Source of the DNA: Nocardioides sp. BP30
GTDB lineage: Bacteria > Actinomycetota > Actinomycetes > Propionibacteriales > Nocardioidaceae
Direction of reading: 5' to 3'
Length of the DNA stretch: 64,000 bases
Assembly: GCF_029873215.1 (NCBI RefSeq)
Contig: NZ_CP123620.1
Location: 2,728,001-2,792,000 of the forward strand
In this document: positions 17,155-26,845 of the stretch, piece by piece
Layout: every line of letters starts with the position of its first letter
Numbering within the stretch: position 1 is the first letter of the stretch
The notes under the pieces: generated by a model
The model's database searches: none
What the model was told of the DNA's origin: nothing
What the model saw: the letters and a program-made list of their open reading frames with translations, nothing else
Made by a program: the position numbers and the translations under genes

Positions 17155-18050
17155 TCTCCACCGCTCGCGCCACCCCCGACACCCGGCGTCCGGGCCGGGT
17201 CAGGAGCTGGCTGCGCGGCCACCTGGTGCCGCTCGCCGTCGCGAACCTGTGCGCGAACATCCTGCTCGTCGTGACCGGCGGCGTCGTACGGCTGACCTCG
17301 TCGGGGCTCGGCTGCCCGACGTGGCCCGAATGCACCGACGGGTCGTATGTCCGCCACGGCGCCACCGGCATCCACGGCGTGATCGAGTTCAGCAACCGGA
17401 TGCTCACCTACGTGCTCACCGCCATCGCGATCGCGGTGGTCGTCGCAGCCTGGGACCGGGTGGGCAAGGTCAGGCGGCTGGCGGTCGGCATCGCCCTCGG
17501 CATTCCGCTGCAGGCGGTGATCGGCGGCATCAGCGTCCTCACCGACCTGAACCCCTGGGTGGTCGCGCTGCACCTGCTCGCCTCGATGGCCATGATCTCC
17601 CTGTGCGTGTGGATGCTCGACACGCTCTGGTCCCCCGCCCGGGGCGCCGCTCCCCGGCGCGTCGCAGGGCTGTCGTGGGCCGTCTTCGCCCTCGGCTGGG
17701 TAGTGCTCTGGCTGGGCACCATCGTGACCGGCTCCGGCCCGCACTCAGGCGACCTGCAGTCCAAGCGCACCGGACTCGACCCGGCAACGATGTCCCACCT
17801 GCACGCGCTCGCTGTCGATCTGCTGGTGGCGCTCACCGTGACGCTGCTGGTGGTCGTGCGGCGCTCGCCCTATCTGCGGCTCGTCGTCGGGGTGCTCCTC
17901 GGCGTGGAGCTCGCCCAGGGCATCGTCGGCTGGATCCAGTACGAGACGGGGCTGCCGGCCTTCGTCGTGGGCCTGCACATGCTCGGTGCCGCCCTCACCG
18001 CCGCCGGGCTCGCCCGGGTGGTGCTCTCCACGCGCCCGCACACCCGCTGA
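17145..18050 (+). CDS. ctaA: Heme A synthase CtaA/COX15
   Basis: A 301-residue polytopic enzyme that oxidises the C8 methyl of heme O to give heme A for cytochrome oxidase. About eight membrane helices are visible. The predicted heme-ligand histidines are H77 (GIHGVIEFSNR), H143 (ALHLLAS), H218/H220 (MSHLHAL) and H278 (VGLHML). The extracytoplasmic cysteine pair C57 and C63 (GLGCPTWPEC) is the redox pair of this class. E81 follows the first His. The ATG overlaps the permease by 10 bases; a GTG two codons later is an alternative. The stop codon runs directly into the 22-bp repeat array. Confidence 0.95.
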   Translation: MGVISTARATPDTRRPGRVRSWLRGHLVPLAVANLCANILLVVTGGVVRLTSSGLGCPTWPECTDGSYVRHGATGIHGVIEFSNRMLTYVLTAIAIAVVVAAWDRVGKVRRLAVGIALGIPLQAVIGGISVLTDLNPWVVALHLLASMAMISLCVWMLDTLWSPARGAAPRRVAGLSWAVFALGWVVLWLGTIVTGSGPHSGDLQSKRTGLDPATMSHLHALAVDLLVALTVTLLVVVRRSPYLRLVVGVLLGVELAQGIVGWIQYETGLPAFVVGLHMLGAALTAAGLARVVLSTRPHTR

Positions 18051-18180
18051 TTCGGGCCTGCGTCCGGGTTGAGTCGGGCCTGCGTCCGGGTCGAGTCGGG
18101 CCTGCGTCCGGGTTGAGTCGGGCCTGCGTCCGGGTTGAGTCGGGCCTGCGTCCGGGTTCATTCGGGCCTGCGTCGTTCCT
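18049..18180 (+). repeat. Tandem 22-bp repeat array (left)
   Basis: Six head-to-tail units with a 22-bp period start on the last bases of the ctaA stop codon. The shared core is GGGCCTGCGTCCGGGTT; most units begin GAGTC. Units 3-5 are identical; unit 1 begins GATTC and unit 2 ends in TC instead of TT. Unit 6 (18159-18180) has degenerate ends. The period is not a multiple of three, so no frame is maintained. A 41-base segment (18112-18152) recurs perfectly in inverted orientation at 19207-19247. No spacers separate units, so it is not CRISPR. Confidence 0.95.
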
Positions 18181-18193
18181 AGATGGCCCGATC

Positions 18194-18230
18194 TCGTCCA
18201 CAGCCGAGGCTGCTGACCGCCTTCTCCACA
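18194..18230 (+). promoter_or_regulatory. Two DnaA-box-like nonamers
   Basis: TCGTCCACA (18194-18202) and TTCTCCACA (18222-18230) lie on the same strand, 28 bases start to start, between the left repeat array and the nuclease gene. Each differs at one position from the actinobacterial DnaA box TTGTCCACA as I remember it. Two sites can be chance; they are listed because of their position inside the repeat-bounded segment. Confidence 0.35.
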
Positions 18231-18281
18231 GGAACCAGCGCCGCGCCGCACGGAGCGGCGTACGGCGACGACGCTCGTGCC

Positions 18282-19208
18282 ATGACCACTCCGACCATCG
18301 TGATCCCCGACCGCCCCTTCCGCCGGGCCGAGCTGCTCGAGCTCGGGCTGACCCGCCGTGACTTCTACCGCCTGGTCGAGGACGGTGTGATCCGGGCGGT
18401 CGTGCGCGAGGCCTTCGTCCGGGCCGACCTCGAGGACACCACCCGGCTCAGAGCGGCGGCCGTCTCGCTGGCCGTCGCCGAGGGGCACGTGGCGGTCGAC
18501 CGCACGGCCGCAGCCATCCACGGGGTGAACACCTTCACCTACGTCGAGCTGGAGGAGCCGCCACCCGTGGAGACCTGCGTGCTGCGCGGAGCCAACCCGA
18601 CCCAGCGGCGAGACGTCCGCGGCCGCACCCGTGATCTCGCACCCGGGGACATCATGGTGATCGACGGTCTGCGCGTGACCACTCCGCTGCGCACGGCTCT
18701 CGACCTCGGCTGCCACCTGCGTCGCCGTGAGGCGATGGCAGCACTCAACACGTTCGGGCGCCTGCACGCCGTGAGCGCGGACGACCTGCGGGTCCTGCTG
18801 CCGCGCTTCCACCGCCGTCGAGGGGTCATCCAGCTGCGCGAGCTCGCGCAGCTCGTCGAGCCGAGGATCGAGTCCGCCCGGGAGTCGTGGACCTGGCTGG
18901 AGATCCACGACGCCGGGCTGCCGATGCCGGAGCCGCAGGTCTGGATCGAGATCGACGGCGTGCCGACCTACCGTCTGGACTTCGCCTACGAACGGCGCCG
19001 GATCGCCATCGAGTACGACGGCGCGGAGTTCCACGACCGCACCGACGAGCAGCGCCGCCATGACGCTGCCCGGCGCGCCTGGCTGCGGAAGAACGGCTGG
19101 ACGGTGATCGTGATCCGGTCGGGTGACTTCACCGGCGAGCGGCGCGACCGGTGGATCCGGGAGCTGCGCCTCGCGCTGGCTGCGACGTACGACAACCGCC
19201 GCTGGTGA
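18282..19208 (+). CDS. DUF559 nuclease-like protein with AbiEi-type N-terminus
   Basis: A 308-residue protein with two parts. Residues ~8-75 resemble the HTH antitoxin-like domain of type IV AbiEi proteins (RPFRRAELLELGLTRRDF, then VIRAVVREAFVR). The C-terminal ~110 residues match DUF559, a Vsr-like PD-(D/E)XK fold: RLDFAYERRRIAIEYDGAEF supplies the acidic residues, and a basic helix and strand follow (WLRKNGWTVIVI). The role is unknown; single-strand or mismatch nicking, defence or mobility are possible. The ATG follows GACGCT by 6 bases; an in-frame ATG at 18183 would add 33 unlikely residues. The gene is bounded by inverted repeat arrays that touch its own stop and those of ctaA and ctaB. 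Confidence 0.8.
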   Translation: MTTPTIVIPDRPFRRAELLELGLTRRDFYRLVEDGVIRAVVREAFVRADLEDTTRLRAAAVSLAVAEGHVAVDRTAAAIHGVNTFTYVELEEPPPVETCVLRGANPTQRRDVRGRTRDLAPGDIMVIDGLRVTTPLRTALDLGCHLRRREAMAALNTFGRLHAVSADDLRVLLPRFHRRRGVIQLRELAQLVEPRIESARESWTWLEIHDAGLPMPEPQVWIEIDGVPTYRLDFAYERRRIAIEYDGAEFHDRTDEQRRHDAARRAWLRKNGWTVIVIRSGDFTGERRDRWIRELRLALAATYDNRRW

Positions 19209-19250
19209 CGCAGGCCCGACTCAACCCGGACGCAGGCCCGACTCAACGAG
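19207..19250 (-). repeat. 22-bp repeat units, inverted (right)
   Basis: Two units of the same 22-bp repeat as at 18049-18180, in the opposite orientation, fill the gap between the stop of the nuclease gene (TGA 19206-19208) and the stop of ctaB (complement of 19243-19245). The first 41 bases are a perfect inverted copy of 18112-18152. Only these two places in the window carry the repeat as far as I could see. Confidence 0.93.
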
Positions 19251-20193
19251 AGATGAGGGGGTCCACCGCGACGGCGACGAAGAGCAGCGAGAGGTAGAGG
19301 TTGCTGCTGTGGAACAGGTGCATCGGCTGGATCACGGAGAGATCCTCCGTGCCGCGAGTGCGAGCGTGCATGCGGTGCGCCTGCAACAGGAAGATCGCGC
19401 CGAGCACCGTCGCCGCAGCCGGGTAGAACCACCCGGTGGAGGCGATCGGCCACAGGGACAGCGAGACAGCGACCATCACCCAGCTGTAGAGCACGATCTG
19501 CCGACCGACCTCGCGGGCCGGTTTGACCACCGGCAGCATCGGCACGTCCACGTTGGCGTAGTCCTCGCGGTAGCGCAGTGCGAGCGCCCAGGTGTGCGGC
19601 GGGGTCCAGAAGAAGACCACCAGGAAGAGGATGACCGGCGCCCAGGAGAGGTGATCCGTGACGGCTGTCCAGCCGATCATCGCCGGGAAGCAGCCGGCGA
19701 TCCCGCCCCAGACGATGTTCTGCGTCGTGCGCCGCTTGAGCAGCATCGTGTAGACGAAGACGTAGAACGCGTTCGCCCCCAGCGACAGCGCCGCCGAGAG
19801 CGTGTTCACCCAGATCGCCAGGATGGCGGTGGAGAGCACCGCCAGGGCCGCTCCGAACACCAGCGCGGCGCCGGGCGAGACGATGTGGCGCGGCAGCGCC
19901 CGCCGCCGCGTACGGCGCATCTGCTCGTCGATGTCGCGGTCGTAGACGCAGTTGAACACCGACGCGGAGCCGGCCGACAGCGTCCCACCCACCACGGTGG
20001 CCACCACGAGGCCCAGGCCGGGGACCCCGCGCGCGGCGAAGAACATCACCGGCACGGTGGTCAGCAGGAGCAGTTCGATGACGCGCGGCTTGGTCAGGCC
20101 GACGTACGCGGCCACGACATCCTTGAGGGTCGCTCGCGGAGAGTCGTGTTCCTGGGTACTGAGACCCGGGCTTCGCTCACCGACGTACGTCAC
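19243..20193 (-). CDS. ctaB: Protoheme IX farnesyltransferase (heme O synthase)
   Basis: A 316-residue UbiA-family membrane prenyltransferase that adds a farnesyl group to heme B to make heme O, the substrate of CtaA. The first Asp-rich motif, [18 protein letters not shown], is near residues 81-98, and nine or so membrane helices follow. The frame opens at a TTG 12 bases upstream, but the GTG of VTYVGERS has GAGGA about 5 bases before it, so I chose it. The last codon and stop lie inside the inverted 22-bp repeat. Divergent from tkt and convergent with the nuclease gene. Confidence 0.94.
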   Translation of the reverse strand: MTYVGERSPGLSTQEHDSPRATLKDVVAAYVGLTKPRVIELLLLTTVPVMFFAARGVPGLGLVVATVVGGTLSAGSASVFNCVYDRDIDEQMRRTRRRALPRHIVSPGAALVFGAALAVLSTAILAIWVNTLSAALSLGANAFYVFVYTMLLKRRTTQNIVWGGIAGCFPAMIGWTAVTDHLSWAPVILFLVVFFWTPPHTWALALRYREDYANVDVPMLPVVKPAREVGRQIVLYSWVMVAVSLSLWPIASTGWFYPAAATVLGAIFLLQAHRMHARTRGTEDLSVIQPMHLFHSSNLYLSLLFVAVAVDPLISR

Positions 20194-20281
20194 GGACTTC
20201 CTCAACTGTTGGTGGAACCTCGGTCTTGTCCCGTGGTGCCATCGCTAGGACAGCGGGTGTGAGTCTAACCCTCGGCATGAG

Positions 20282-20320
20282 TAGGCTCGGATTCGCCGTA
20301 CGTCTCAGAGAGGACTCCCG
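20282..20320 (+). promoter_or_regulatory. Promoter of the pentose-phosphate operon
   Basis: TAGGCT at 20282-20287 is a likely -10 box. It gives a leader of about 25-30 bases that contains GAGAGGA, 7 bases before the GTG of tkt. This gene is therefore leadered, unlike many others here. Confidence 0.45.
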
Positions 20321-22437
20321 TGACTGCAACCCCTGAACTTGAGTGGACCGACCTCGACAAGAAGGCCGTGGACACCATCCGGGTCTTGGCGATGGACGCC
20401 GTGCAGAAGGTGGGCAACGGCCATCCCGGGACCGCCATGAGCCTGGCGCCTGCCGCGTACCTGCTCTTCCAGAAGGTGATGAAGCACAACCCGGCCGACC
20501 CCTCCTGGCTGGGCCGCGACCGCTTCGTGCTCTCCTGCGGGCACAGCTCCATCACCCTCTACCTTCAGCTCTTCCTCGGCGGCTTCGGCCTGGAGATCGA
20601 GGACATCGAGAGCCTGCGCACCTGGGGCAGCAAGACCCCGGGTCACCCCGAGTACGGCCACACCGCCGGCGTCGAGGTCACCACCGGCCCGCTCGGCCAG
20701 GGTGTCGGCAACGCGGTGGGCATGGCGATGGCCGCCCGCCGCGAGCGGGGCCTGCTCGACCCGGACGCCGCTCCCGGGGAGTCGCTGTTCGACCACCACA
20801 TCTACGCGATCGCCTCCGACGGCGACCTGGAGGAGGGCGTCAGCGGCGAGGCCTCCTCCATCGCCGGCACGCAGCAGCTGGGCAATCTCACGCTCATCTA
20901 CGACGCCAACAAGATCTCGATCGAGGGCAACACCGACGTCGCCTTCACCGAGGACGTCGCCAAGCGCTACGAGGCCTACGGCTGGCACGTCCAGATCGTC
21001 GACTGGCTGCACGGCGGCGACCACGCCGACGGCGCGAACTACCACGAGGACGTCCCGGCCCTCTACGAGGCGATCCGCGCGGCCGAGGCGGTCACCGACC
21101 AGCCGAGCATCATCGTGCTGCGCACGATCCTGGCGTGGCCCTCGCCGAAGGCGCAGAACACCGAGGCGGCCCACGGCAGCGCGCTCGGCGCCGAGGAGGT
21201 CGCCGCCACCAAGAAGCTGCTCGGGTTCGACCCCGAGCAGGACTTCTACGTGCCGGCCGACGTCCTGGAGCACACCCGCGCACTGCACGCCCGCGGCAAG
21301 GAGCTGGAGGCGGCCTGGTCGGAGAGGTACGCCGCCTGGGCCGAGGCCAACCCCGAGCAGGTGGCCATCCTCGAGCGGCTGCGCACCCGCGCCCTCCCCG
21401 AGGGCCTCGAGGCGGCGCTGCCGGTCTTCCCGGCCGACGCCAAGGGCGTGGCGACCCGCGCCGCGTCCGGCAAGGTGATCAACGCCATCGCGGACCTGAT
21501 GCCGGAGCTCTGGGGCGGCTCGGCCGACCTCGCCGGCTCGAACAACACCACGATCACCAGCGCCAAGTCGTTCATCCCGGCGAGCCGCTCGACCCACGAC
21601 TGGGAGGGCGACCCCTACCAGGGCCGGGTGCTGCACTTCGGCATCCGCGAGCACGGCATGGGCGCGATCATCAACGGCATCGCCGTGCACGGGGGCACCC
21701 GCGCCTTCGGTGGCACCTTCCTGCAGTTCTCCGACTACATGCGCGGAGCGGTCCGGGTCGGCGCGCTGATGAAGGCGCCCTCGATCTGGGTCTGGACGCA
21801 CGACTCGATCGGCCTGGGAGAGGACGGCCCGACGCACCAGCCGGTCGAGCACCTGTGGGCGCTGCGGGCCATCCCCGGCCTGGACATCGTCCGGCCGGCC
21901 GATGCCAACGAGACGGCTGCCGCCTGGCTGCAGATCCTCAAGAACACCGACCGCCCGGCCGGCCTGATCCTGAGCCGGCAGAACCTGCCGACCTTCCCGC
22001 GCGGCGAGGAGGGGTTCGCGACCACCGAGCACGTCGGCAAGGGCGGCTACGTCCTGATCGACGCCGAGGGCGGGGAGCCGGACGTCATCCTGATCGGCAC
22101 CGGCTCGGAGGTGCAGCTGGCCGTCGCCGCCCGGGAGCAGCTGCTCGCCGAGGGCATCCGCGCGCGGGTGGTCTCGATGCCCTCGATCGAGTGGTACGAG
22201 CAGCAGACGCAGGCCTACCGCGACCAGGTCCTGCTGCCCGGCGTCAAGGCGCGCGTCAGCGTCGAGGCGGGCATCCGCCAGGGATGGCGCGAGTACGTCG
22301 GGGACAACGGGCGGATGGTCAGCCTGGAGCACTACGGCGCCAGCGCGGACGGTGCGCGCATCTTCAAGGAGTTCGGCTTCACCGCCGAGGCGGTCGCCCA
22401 GGCCGCACGCGACAGCATCGAGGCGGCCGCCCACTGA
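20320..22437 (+). CDS. tkt: Transketolase
   Basis: A 705-residue thiamine-diphosphate enzyme that transfers two-carbon units in the pentose phosphate pathway. The TPP-binding region ASDGDLEEGVSGEASSIAG is near residue 165, with the phosphate/substrate segment GNGHPGTAMSLAP at the N-terminus and the pyrimidine domain IREHGMGAIINGIA near 445. A C-terminal regulatory-type domain ends the protein. GTG start with GAGAGGA 7 bases upstream. First gene of tkt-tal-pgi-zwf-opcA-pgl, divergent from ctaB. Confidence 0.97.
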   Translation: MTATPELEWTDLDKKAVDTIRVLAMDAVQKVGNGHPGTAMSLAPAAYLLFQKVMKHNPADPSWLGRDRFVLSCGHSSITLYLQLFLGGFGLEIEDIESLRTWGSKTPGHPEYGHTAGVEVTTGPLGQGVGNAVGMAMAARRERGLLDPDAAPGESLFDHHIYAIASDGDLEEGVSGEASSIAGTQQLGNLTLIYDANKISIEGNTDVAFTEDVAKRYEAYGWHVQIVDWLHGGDHADGANYHEDVPALYEAIRAAEAVTDQPSIIVLRTILAWPSPKAQNTEAAHGSALGAEEVAATKKLLGFDPEQDFYVPADVLEHTRALHARGKELEAAWSERYAAWAEANPEQVAILERLRTRALPEGLEAALPVFPADAKGVATRAASGKVINAIADLMPELWGGSADLAGSNNTTITSAKSFIPASRSTHDWEGDPYQGRVLHFGIREHGMGAIINGIAVHGGTRAFGGTFLQFSDYMRGAVRVGALMKAPSIWVWTHDSIGLGEDGPTHQPVEHLWALRAIPGLDIVRPADANETAAAWLQILKNTDRPAGLILSRQNLPTFPRGEEGFATTEHVGKGGYVLIDAEGGEPDVILIGTGSEVQLAVAAREQLLAEGIRARVVSMPSIEWYEQQTQAYRDQVLLPGVKARVSVEAGIRQGWREYVGDNGRMVSLEHYGASADGARIFKEFGFTAEAVAQAARDSIEAAAH

Positions 22438-22455
22438 GGCGGTGCGCTCGCGCGC

Positions 22456-22461
22456 TAAAGT
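22456..22461 (+). promoter_or_regulatory. Possible internal promoter before tal
   Basis: TAAAGT lies in the only sizeable gap (60 bases) of the pentose-phosphate operon, followed by an AT-richer leader and GGGAG 7 bases before the tal ATG. It could boost transcription of tal and the genes after it. Confidence 0.35.
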
Positions 22462-22497
22462 CGAATTGGATCGATCAAAACGAACGGGAGTTCCATC

Positions 22498-23604
22498 ATG
22501 AGTGACCGTCTCAAGGCGCTGGCCGATGCCGGCGTGTCCATCTGGCTCGACGACCTGTCGCGCGAGCGCATCGAGACCGGCAACCTGGCCGACCTCGTCA
22601 AGGAGTCGTCCGTCGTGGGCGTGACCACGAACCCGACCATCTTCGCCGCGGCGATCGCCGACGGCGAGCGGTACGACGACCAGGTCGCCCGACTCGTCGC
22701 CGAGGGCGCCGACGTCGACAAGGTGATCTTCGAGCTCACCACCGAGGACGTGCGCAACGCGTGCGACATCCTCGCTCCGGTCGCCCAGGCGACCAAGGAC
22801 GACGGACGGGTCTCGATCGAGGTCGAGCCGACCCTCGCCAACGACACCGAGGGCACCATCGGCAGCGCCAAGGCCCTGTGGGCGGCCGTCGACCGGCCGA
22901 ACGCCCTGATCAAGATCCCGGCGACCCTGGAGGGTCTGCCGGCCATCACCGCGGCGATCGCGGCCGGGATCAGCGTCAACGTGACGCTGATCTTCTCCGT
23001 CGAGCGCTACCGCGCCGTGATGGACGCCTACCTGACCGGCCTGGAGCAGGCCAAGGAGGCCGGCATCGACCTGTCGACGATCCGGTCGGTGGCCAGCTTC
23101 TTCGTCAGCCGCGTGGACACCGAGATCGACGCGCGCCTGGAGAAGATCGGTTCGGACGACGCGCTCGCGCTGCGCGGCAAGGCCGCGGTGGCCAACGCCC
23201 GTCTCGCCTACGCGGCCTTCGAGGAGGTGCTCGCCAGCGACCGGTGGCGCACGCTGGCCGACGCCGGCGCGAACGCGCAGCGCCCCCTGTGGGCCTCCAC
23301 CGGCGTGAAGAACCCGGCGTACCCCGACACCCTCTACGTCGCCGACCTCGTCGTCGCCGACACGGTCAACACCATGCCCGAGAAGACCCTGCAGGCCTTC
23401 GCCGACCACGGCGAGGTCAAGGGCGATCAGGTCAGCGGCAGGGGGGCCGAGGCCCAGCAGGTCTTCGACCAGCTCGTCGCCGTCGGGATCGACCTGGACG
23501 ACGTGTTCCTCACCCTGGAGAACGAGGGCGTCGACAAGTTCAAGGGCTCCTGGACCGACCTGCTCGACACCGTCAAGGGCCAGATGGAGAGGGCAGGGGC
23601 CTGA
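22498..23604 (+). CDS. tal: Transaldolase
   Basis: A 368-residue class I aldolase-fold enzyme that exchanges three-carbon dihydroxyacetone units between sugar phosphates. The Schiff-base lysine is K139 in [24 protein letters not shown] near residue 42 holds the conserved Thr-Asn-Pro. Length fits the actinobacterial long transaldolase class. The ATG has GGGAG about 7 bases upstream. It lies between tkt and pgi, linking the non-oxidative branch with glycolysis. Confidence 0.97.
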   Translation: MSDRLKALADAGVSIWLDDLSRERIETGNLADLVKESSVVGVTTNPTIFAAAIADGERYDDQVARLVAEGADVDKVIFELTTEDVRNACDILAPVAQATKDDGRVSIEVEPTLANDTEGTIGSAKALWAAVDRPNALIKIPATLEGLPAITAAIAAGISVNVTLIFSVERYRAVMDAYLTGLEQAKEAGIDLSTIRSVASFFVSRVDTEIDARLEKIGSDDALALRGKAAVANARLAYAAFEEVLASDRWRTLADAGANAQRPLWASTGVKNPAYPDTLYVADLVVADTVNTMPEKTLQAFADHGEVKGDQVSGRGAEAQQVFDQLVAVGIDLDDVFLTLENEGVDKFKGSWTDLLDTVKGQMERAGA

Positions 23605-23621
23605 GGGTGGGAGCCGCGCCT

Positions 23622-25289
23622 GTGACAACGACTCCGGTTGATCCCACGGGTACGGCGGCCTGGGGCCGTCTGTCCCAGTACGCCCAGGGCTTCGCCCCGG
23701 ATCTGCGCGGCTGGTTCGCCGCCGATCCGGGGCGGGCCCAGCGGCTCACCTTCGACGCCGCCGACCTGCACGTCGACCTGTCGAAGGGCCTGATCACCCA
23801 GGAGATCCTGGACGCCCTGGTCGAGCTGGCCGGCGAGGTCGGCCTGGAGGAACGTCGCGAGGCGATGTTCCGCGGTGAGCGCATCAACGTCACCGAGAAC
23901 CGCGCCGTCCTGCACACCGCCCTGCGGCTGCCCGAGGACGCCACGCTCGTGGTCGACGGCGTCAACGTGGTCACCGAGGTGCACGAGGCGCTGCGGCACA
24001 TGTTCGACTTCGCCGAGCGCGTCCGATCCGGCGCGTGGACCGGCGTCACCGGCCGCCGTATCCGGACGGTCGTCAACATCGGCATCGGCGGCTCCGACCT
24101 GGGCCCGGTGATGGCCTACGAGGCGCTCGCCCCTTACCGGAGCCCCGAGATCGAGTGCCGGTTCATCAGCAACATCGATCCCACCGACGCGGCCCGCAAG
24201 CTGGCCGACCTCGACCCGACCACGACCCTGTTCATCGTCTCCAGCAAGACCTTCTCCACGCTGGAGACCCTCACCAACGCGCGACTGTGCCGCTCCTGGC
24301 TGCTCGACAACCTTCGCGCCCAGCGGGTCTTCGAGGGCAAGGACGAGGAGGCCGTCGCCCGACACTTCGTCGCCGTCTCCACGGCGCTGGACAAGGTCGC
24401 CGACTTCGGCATCGACCCGGCGAACGCGTTCGGCTTCTGGGACTGGGTGGGCGGCCGCTACTCGGTCGACTCCACGATCGGTACGTCGCTGGCGATCGCG
24501 ATCGGTCCCGAGCGCTTCACCGAGTTCCTCGGCGGGATGCACGCGATGGACGAGCACTTCCGCCACACCGAGCTGACCCGCAACGTCCCGGCGCTCATGG
24601 GCCTGCTCAACATCTGGTACGGCAACTTCCTCGACGCCGGCACCCACGCGGTCCTGCCCTACGCCCAGCTCCTGCACCGCTTCCCGGCCTACCTGCAGCA
24701 GCTGACGATGGAGTCGAACGGCAAGTCGGTGCGGTGGGACGGCAGCCCCGTGACCACCGACACCGGTGAGGTCTTCTGGGGCGAGCCCGGCACCAACGGT
24801 CAGCATGCCTTCTACCAGCTCATCCACCAGGGGACCCGCCTCGTGCCCGCCGACTTCATCGCCTTCGCCACCCCGGCGTACGCGCTCAAGGACGGCGAGA
24901 CCGACGTGCACGAGCTGTTCTTGTCGAACTTCTTCGCCCAGACCCGGGCGCTCGCCTTCGGCAAGACCGCCGACGAGGTGCGCGCGGAAGGTACGGCGGA
25001 GGCGATCGTGGCGGCCCGGGTCTTCCCCGGCAACCGTCCGACGACCTCGATCATGGCGCCGGTGCTCACCCCCGCCGTCCTCGGACAGCTGATCGCGCTC
25101 TACGAGCACATCACCTTCACCCAGGGCGTGGTGTGGGGCATCGACAGCTTCGACCAGTGGGGCGTGGAGCTGGGCAAGCAGCTCGCCCTGCAGATCAGCC
25201 CGGCGGTCTCCGGCGACGAGAAGGCGGCCAGCGCCCAGGACCCCTCCACCAGGGCCCTGATCGACTACTACCGGAGCCACCGGAAGTGA
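23622..25289 (+). CDS. pgi: Glucose-6-phosphate isomerase
   Basis: A 555-residue phosphoglucose isomerase that interconverts glucose 6-phosphate and fructose 6-phosphate. Family segments are [32 protein letters not shown], the catalytic Glu region [11 protein letters not shown], and [19 protein letters not shown] near the C-terminus. The open frame extends far upstream antisense to nothing useful; the GTG of [10 protein letters not shown] has GGGAG about 9 bases before it. Its stop overlaps the zwf start by four bases (GTGA). Between tal and zwf it feeds hexose phosphate into the oxidative branch. Confidence 0.96.
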   Translation: MTTTPVDPTGTAAWGRLSQYAQGFAPDLRGWFAADPGRAQRLTFDAADLHVDLSKGLITQEILDALVELAGEVGLEERREAMFRGERINVTENRAVLHTALRLPEDATLVVDGVNVVTEVHEALRHMFDFAERVRSGAWTGVTGRRIRTVVNIGIGGSDLGPVMAYEALAPYRSPEIECRFISNIDPTDAARKLADLDPTTTLFIVSSKTFSTLETLTNARLCRSWLLDNLRAQRVFEGKDEEAVARHFVAVSTALDKVADFGIDPANAFGFWDWVGGRYSVDSTIGTSLAIAIGPERFTEFLGGMHAMDEHFRHTELTRNVPALMGLLNIWYGNFLDAGTHAVLPYAQLLHRFPAYLQQLTMESNGKSVRWDGSPVTTDTGEVFWGEPGTNGQHAFYQLIHQGTRLVPADFIAFATPAYALKDGETDVHELFLSNFFAQTRALAFGKTADEVRAEGTAEAIVAARVFPGNRPTTSIMAPVLTPAVLGQLIALYEHITFTQGVVWGIDSFDQWGVELGKQLALQISPAVSGDEKAASAQDPSTRALIDYYRSHRK

Positions 25290-26845
25290 GCCCACGTCCC
25301 GCCCGGGCCACCGCGCCGCGCGACAACCCGCTGCGCGATCCGCAGGACCGCCGACTCCCCCGGATCGCCGGCCCCTGCGGGCTCGTGCTCTTCGGGGTCA
25401 CCGGCGACCTGTCGCGCAAGAAGGTCATGCCGGCGATCTACGACCTCGCGAACCGGGGCCTGCTGCCACCGGGCTTCTCGCTGACCGGCTTCGCCCGCCG
25501 CGACTGGGCCGACGAGGACTTCGCCCAGGTCGTGCACGACGCGGTCAAGGAGCACGCCCGCACGCCGTTCCGCGAGGAGGTCTGGGACCAGCTCGCCGAA
25601 GGGTTCCGGTTCGTCCCCGGCGACTTCGACGACGACGAGGCGTTCGAGAAGCTGCGCGCCACCATCGAGGAGCTCGACGAGGCGCGCGGCACCGGCGGCA
25701 ACCATGCCTTCTACCTCGCCATCCCACCCGGCTTCTTCGGCGCGGTCGTCGGTCAGCTGCGCGAGCACGGCCTGACCGAGGCCGAGGGTGCCTGGCGTCG
25801 GGTCGTGGTGGAGAAGCCGTTCGGCCACGACCTGGAGTCGGCCCGCAAGCTCAACGGGGTGCTCGACGAGGTCTTCCCCGAGGGGTCGATCTTCCGGATC
25901 GACCACTACCTCGGCAAGGAGACGGTCCAGAACATCCTGGCGCTGCGCTTCGCCAACACCATGTTCGAGCCGATCTGGAACGCGAACTACGTCGACCACG
26001 TGCAGATCACGATGGCCGAGGACGTCGGCATCGGCGGACGTGCGGGCTACTACGACGGCATCGGCGCCGCCCGCGACGTCATCCAGAACCACCTCCTCCA
26101 GCTGATGTCGCTGGTGGCGATGGAGGAGCCGGCCACCTTCGACGCGCTGGCGCTGCGGATCGAGAAGCAGAAGGTGCTCGGGTCGGTACGCCTGCCCGAC
26201 GACCTGGAGGCCACGACCGCCCGCGGGCAGTACGCCGCCGGCTGGGCGGGTGGCGAGAAGGTCCCCGGCTTCCTGCAGGAGCAGGGCATCTCCCCCAAGT
26301 CCACCACCGAGACGTTCGCCGCCGTCACGCTCCACGTCGACAACCGGCGCTGGGCCGGGGTGCCGTTCTACCTGCGGACCGGCAAGCGGCTCGGTCGTCG
26401 GGTGACCGAGGTGGCGATCGCCTTCAAGCGCGCCCCGCACCAGCTGTTCAACCCCACCGCGACCGAGGAGCTGACCCAGAACGCCCTCGTCATCCGGATC
26501 CAGCCCGACGAGGGCATGACCGTGCGGTTCGGCTCCAAGGTGCCCGGCACCGCGATGGAGATCCGCGACGTCACCATGGACTTCGCCTACGGCAGCACCT
26601 TCACCGAGGCCTCGCCCGAGGCCTACGAGCGCCTGATCCTCGACGTGCTGCTCGGCGATCCGCCGCTGTTCCCCCGCCACGAGGAGGTCGAGCTGTCCTG
26701 GCAGATCCTGGACCCGATCCTGGACTTCTGGGCGGCTCAGGACAAGAAGGGCAAGCGGCCCGAGGCCTACGACTCCGGCGGCTGGGGGCCCTCGTCGGCC
26801 GAGGCGATGCTGGCCCGCGACGGCCGCGTATGGAGGCGGCCATGA
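25286..26845 (+). CDS. zwf: Glucose-6-phosphate dehydrogenase
   Basis: A 519-residue enzyme that oxidises glucose 6-phosphate to 6-phosphogluconolactone, producing NADPH. The nucleotide-binding start is [15 protein letters not shown] near residue 35. The substrate/catalytic motif [13 protein letters not shown] is near residue 203. The GTG overlaps the pgi stop by four bases, and the stop overlaps opcA by four. It requires the OpcA protein encoded next for full activity or oligomer assembly in actinobacteria and cyanobacteria. Confidence 0.97.
   Translation: MSPRPARATAPRDNPLRDPQDRRLPRIAGPCGLVLFGVTGDLSRKKVMPAIYDLANRGLLPPGFSLTGFARRDWADEDFAQVVHDAVKEHARTPFREEVWDQLAEGFRFVPGDFDDDEAFEKLRATIEELDEARGTGGNHAFYLAIPPGFFGAVVGQLREHGLTEAEGAWRRVVVEKPFGHDLESARKLNGVLDEVFPEGSIFRIDHYLGKETVQNILALRFANTMFEPIWNANYVDHVQITMAEDVGIGGRAGYYDGIGAARDVIQNHLLQLMSLVAMEEPATFDALALRIEKQKVLGSVRLPDDLEATTARGQYAAGWAGGEKVPGFLQEQGISPKSTTETFAAVTLHVDNRRWAGVPFYLRTGKRLGRRVTEVAIAFKRAPHQLFNPTATEELTQNALVIRIQPDEGMTVRFGSKVPGTAMEIRDVTMDFAYGSTFTEASPEAYERLILDVLLGDPPLFPRHEEVELSWQILDPILDFWAAQDKKGKRPEAYDSGGWGPSSAEAMLARDGRVWRRP

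Noticed and set aside
18049..18180. 22-bp repeats as a CRISPR array
   Set aside because: Units abut with no spacers, and no cas genes are present.
20305..23628. Minus-strand open frame of 1107 codons
   Set aside because: Antisense to tkt and tal, which have clear catalytic motifs. Composition is typical of shadow frames.
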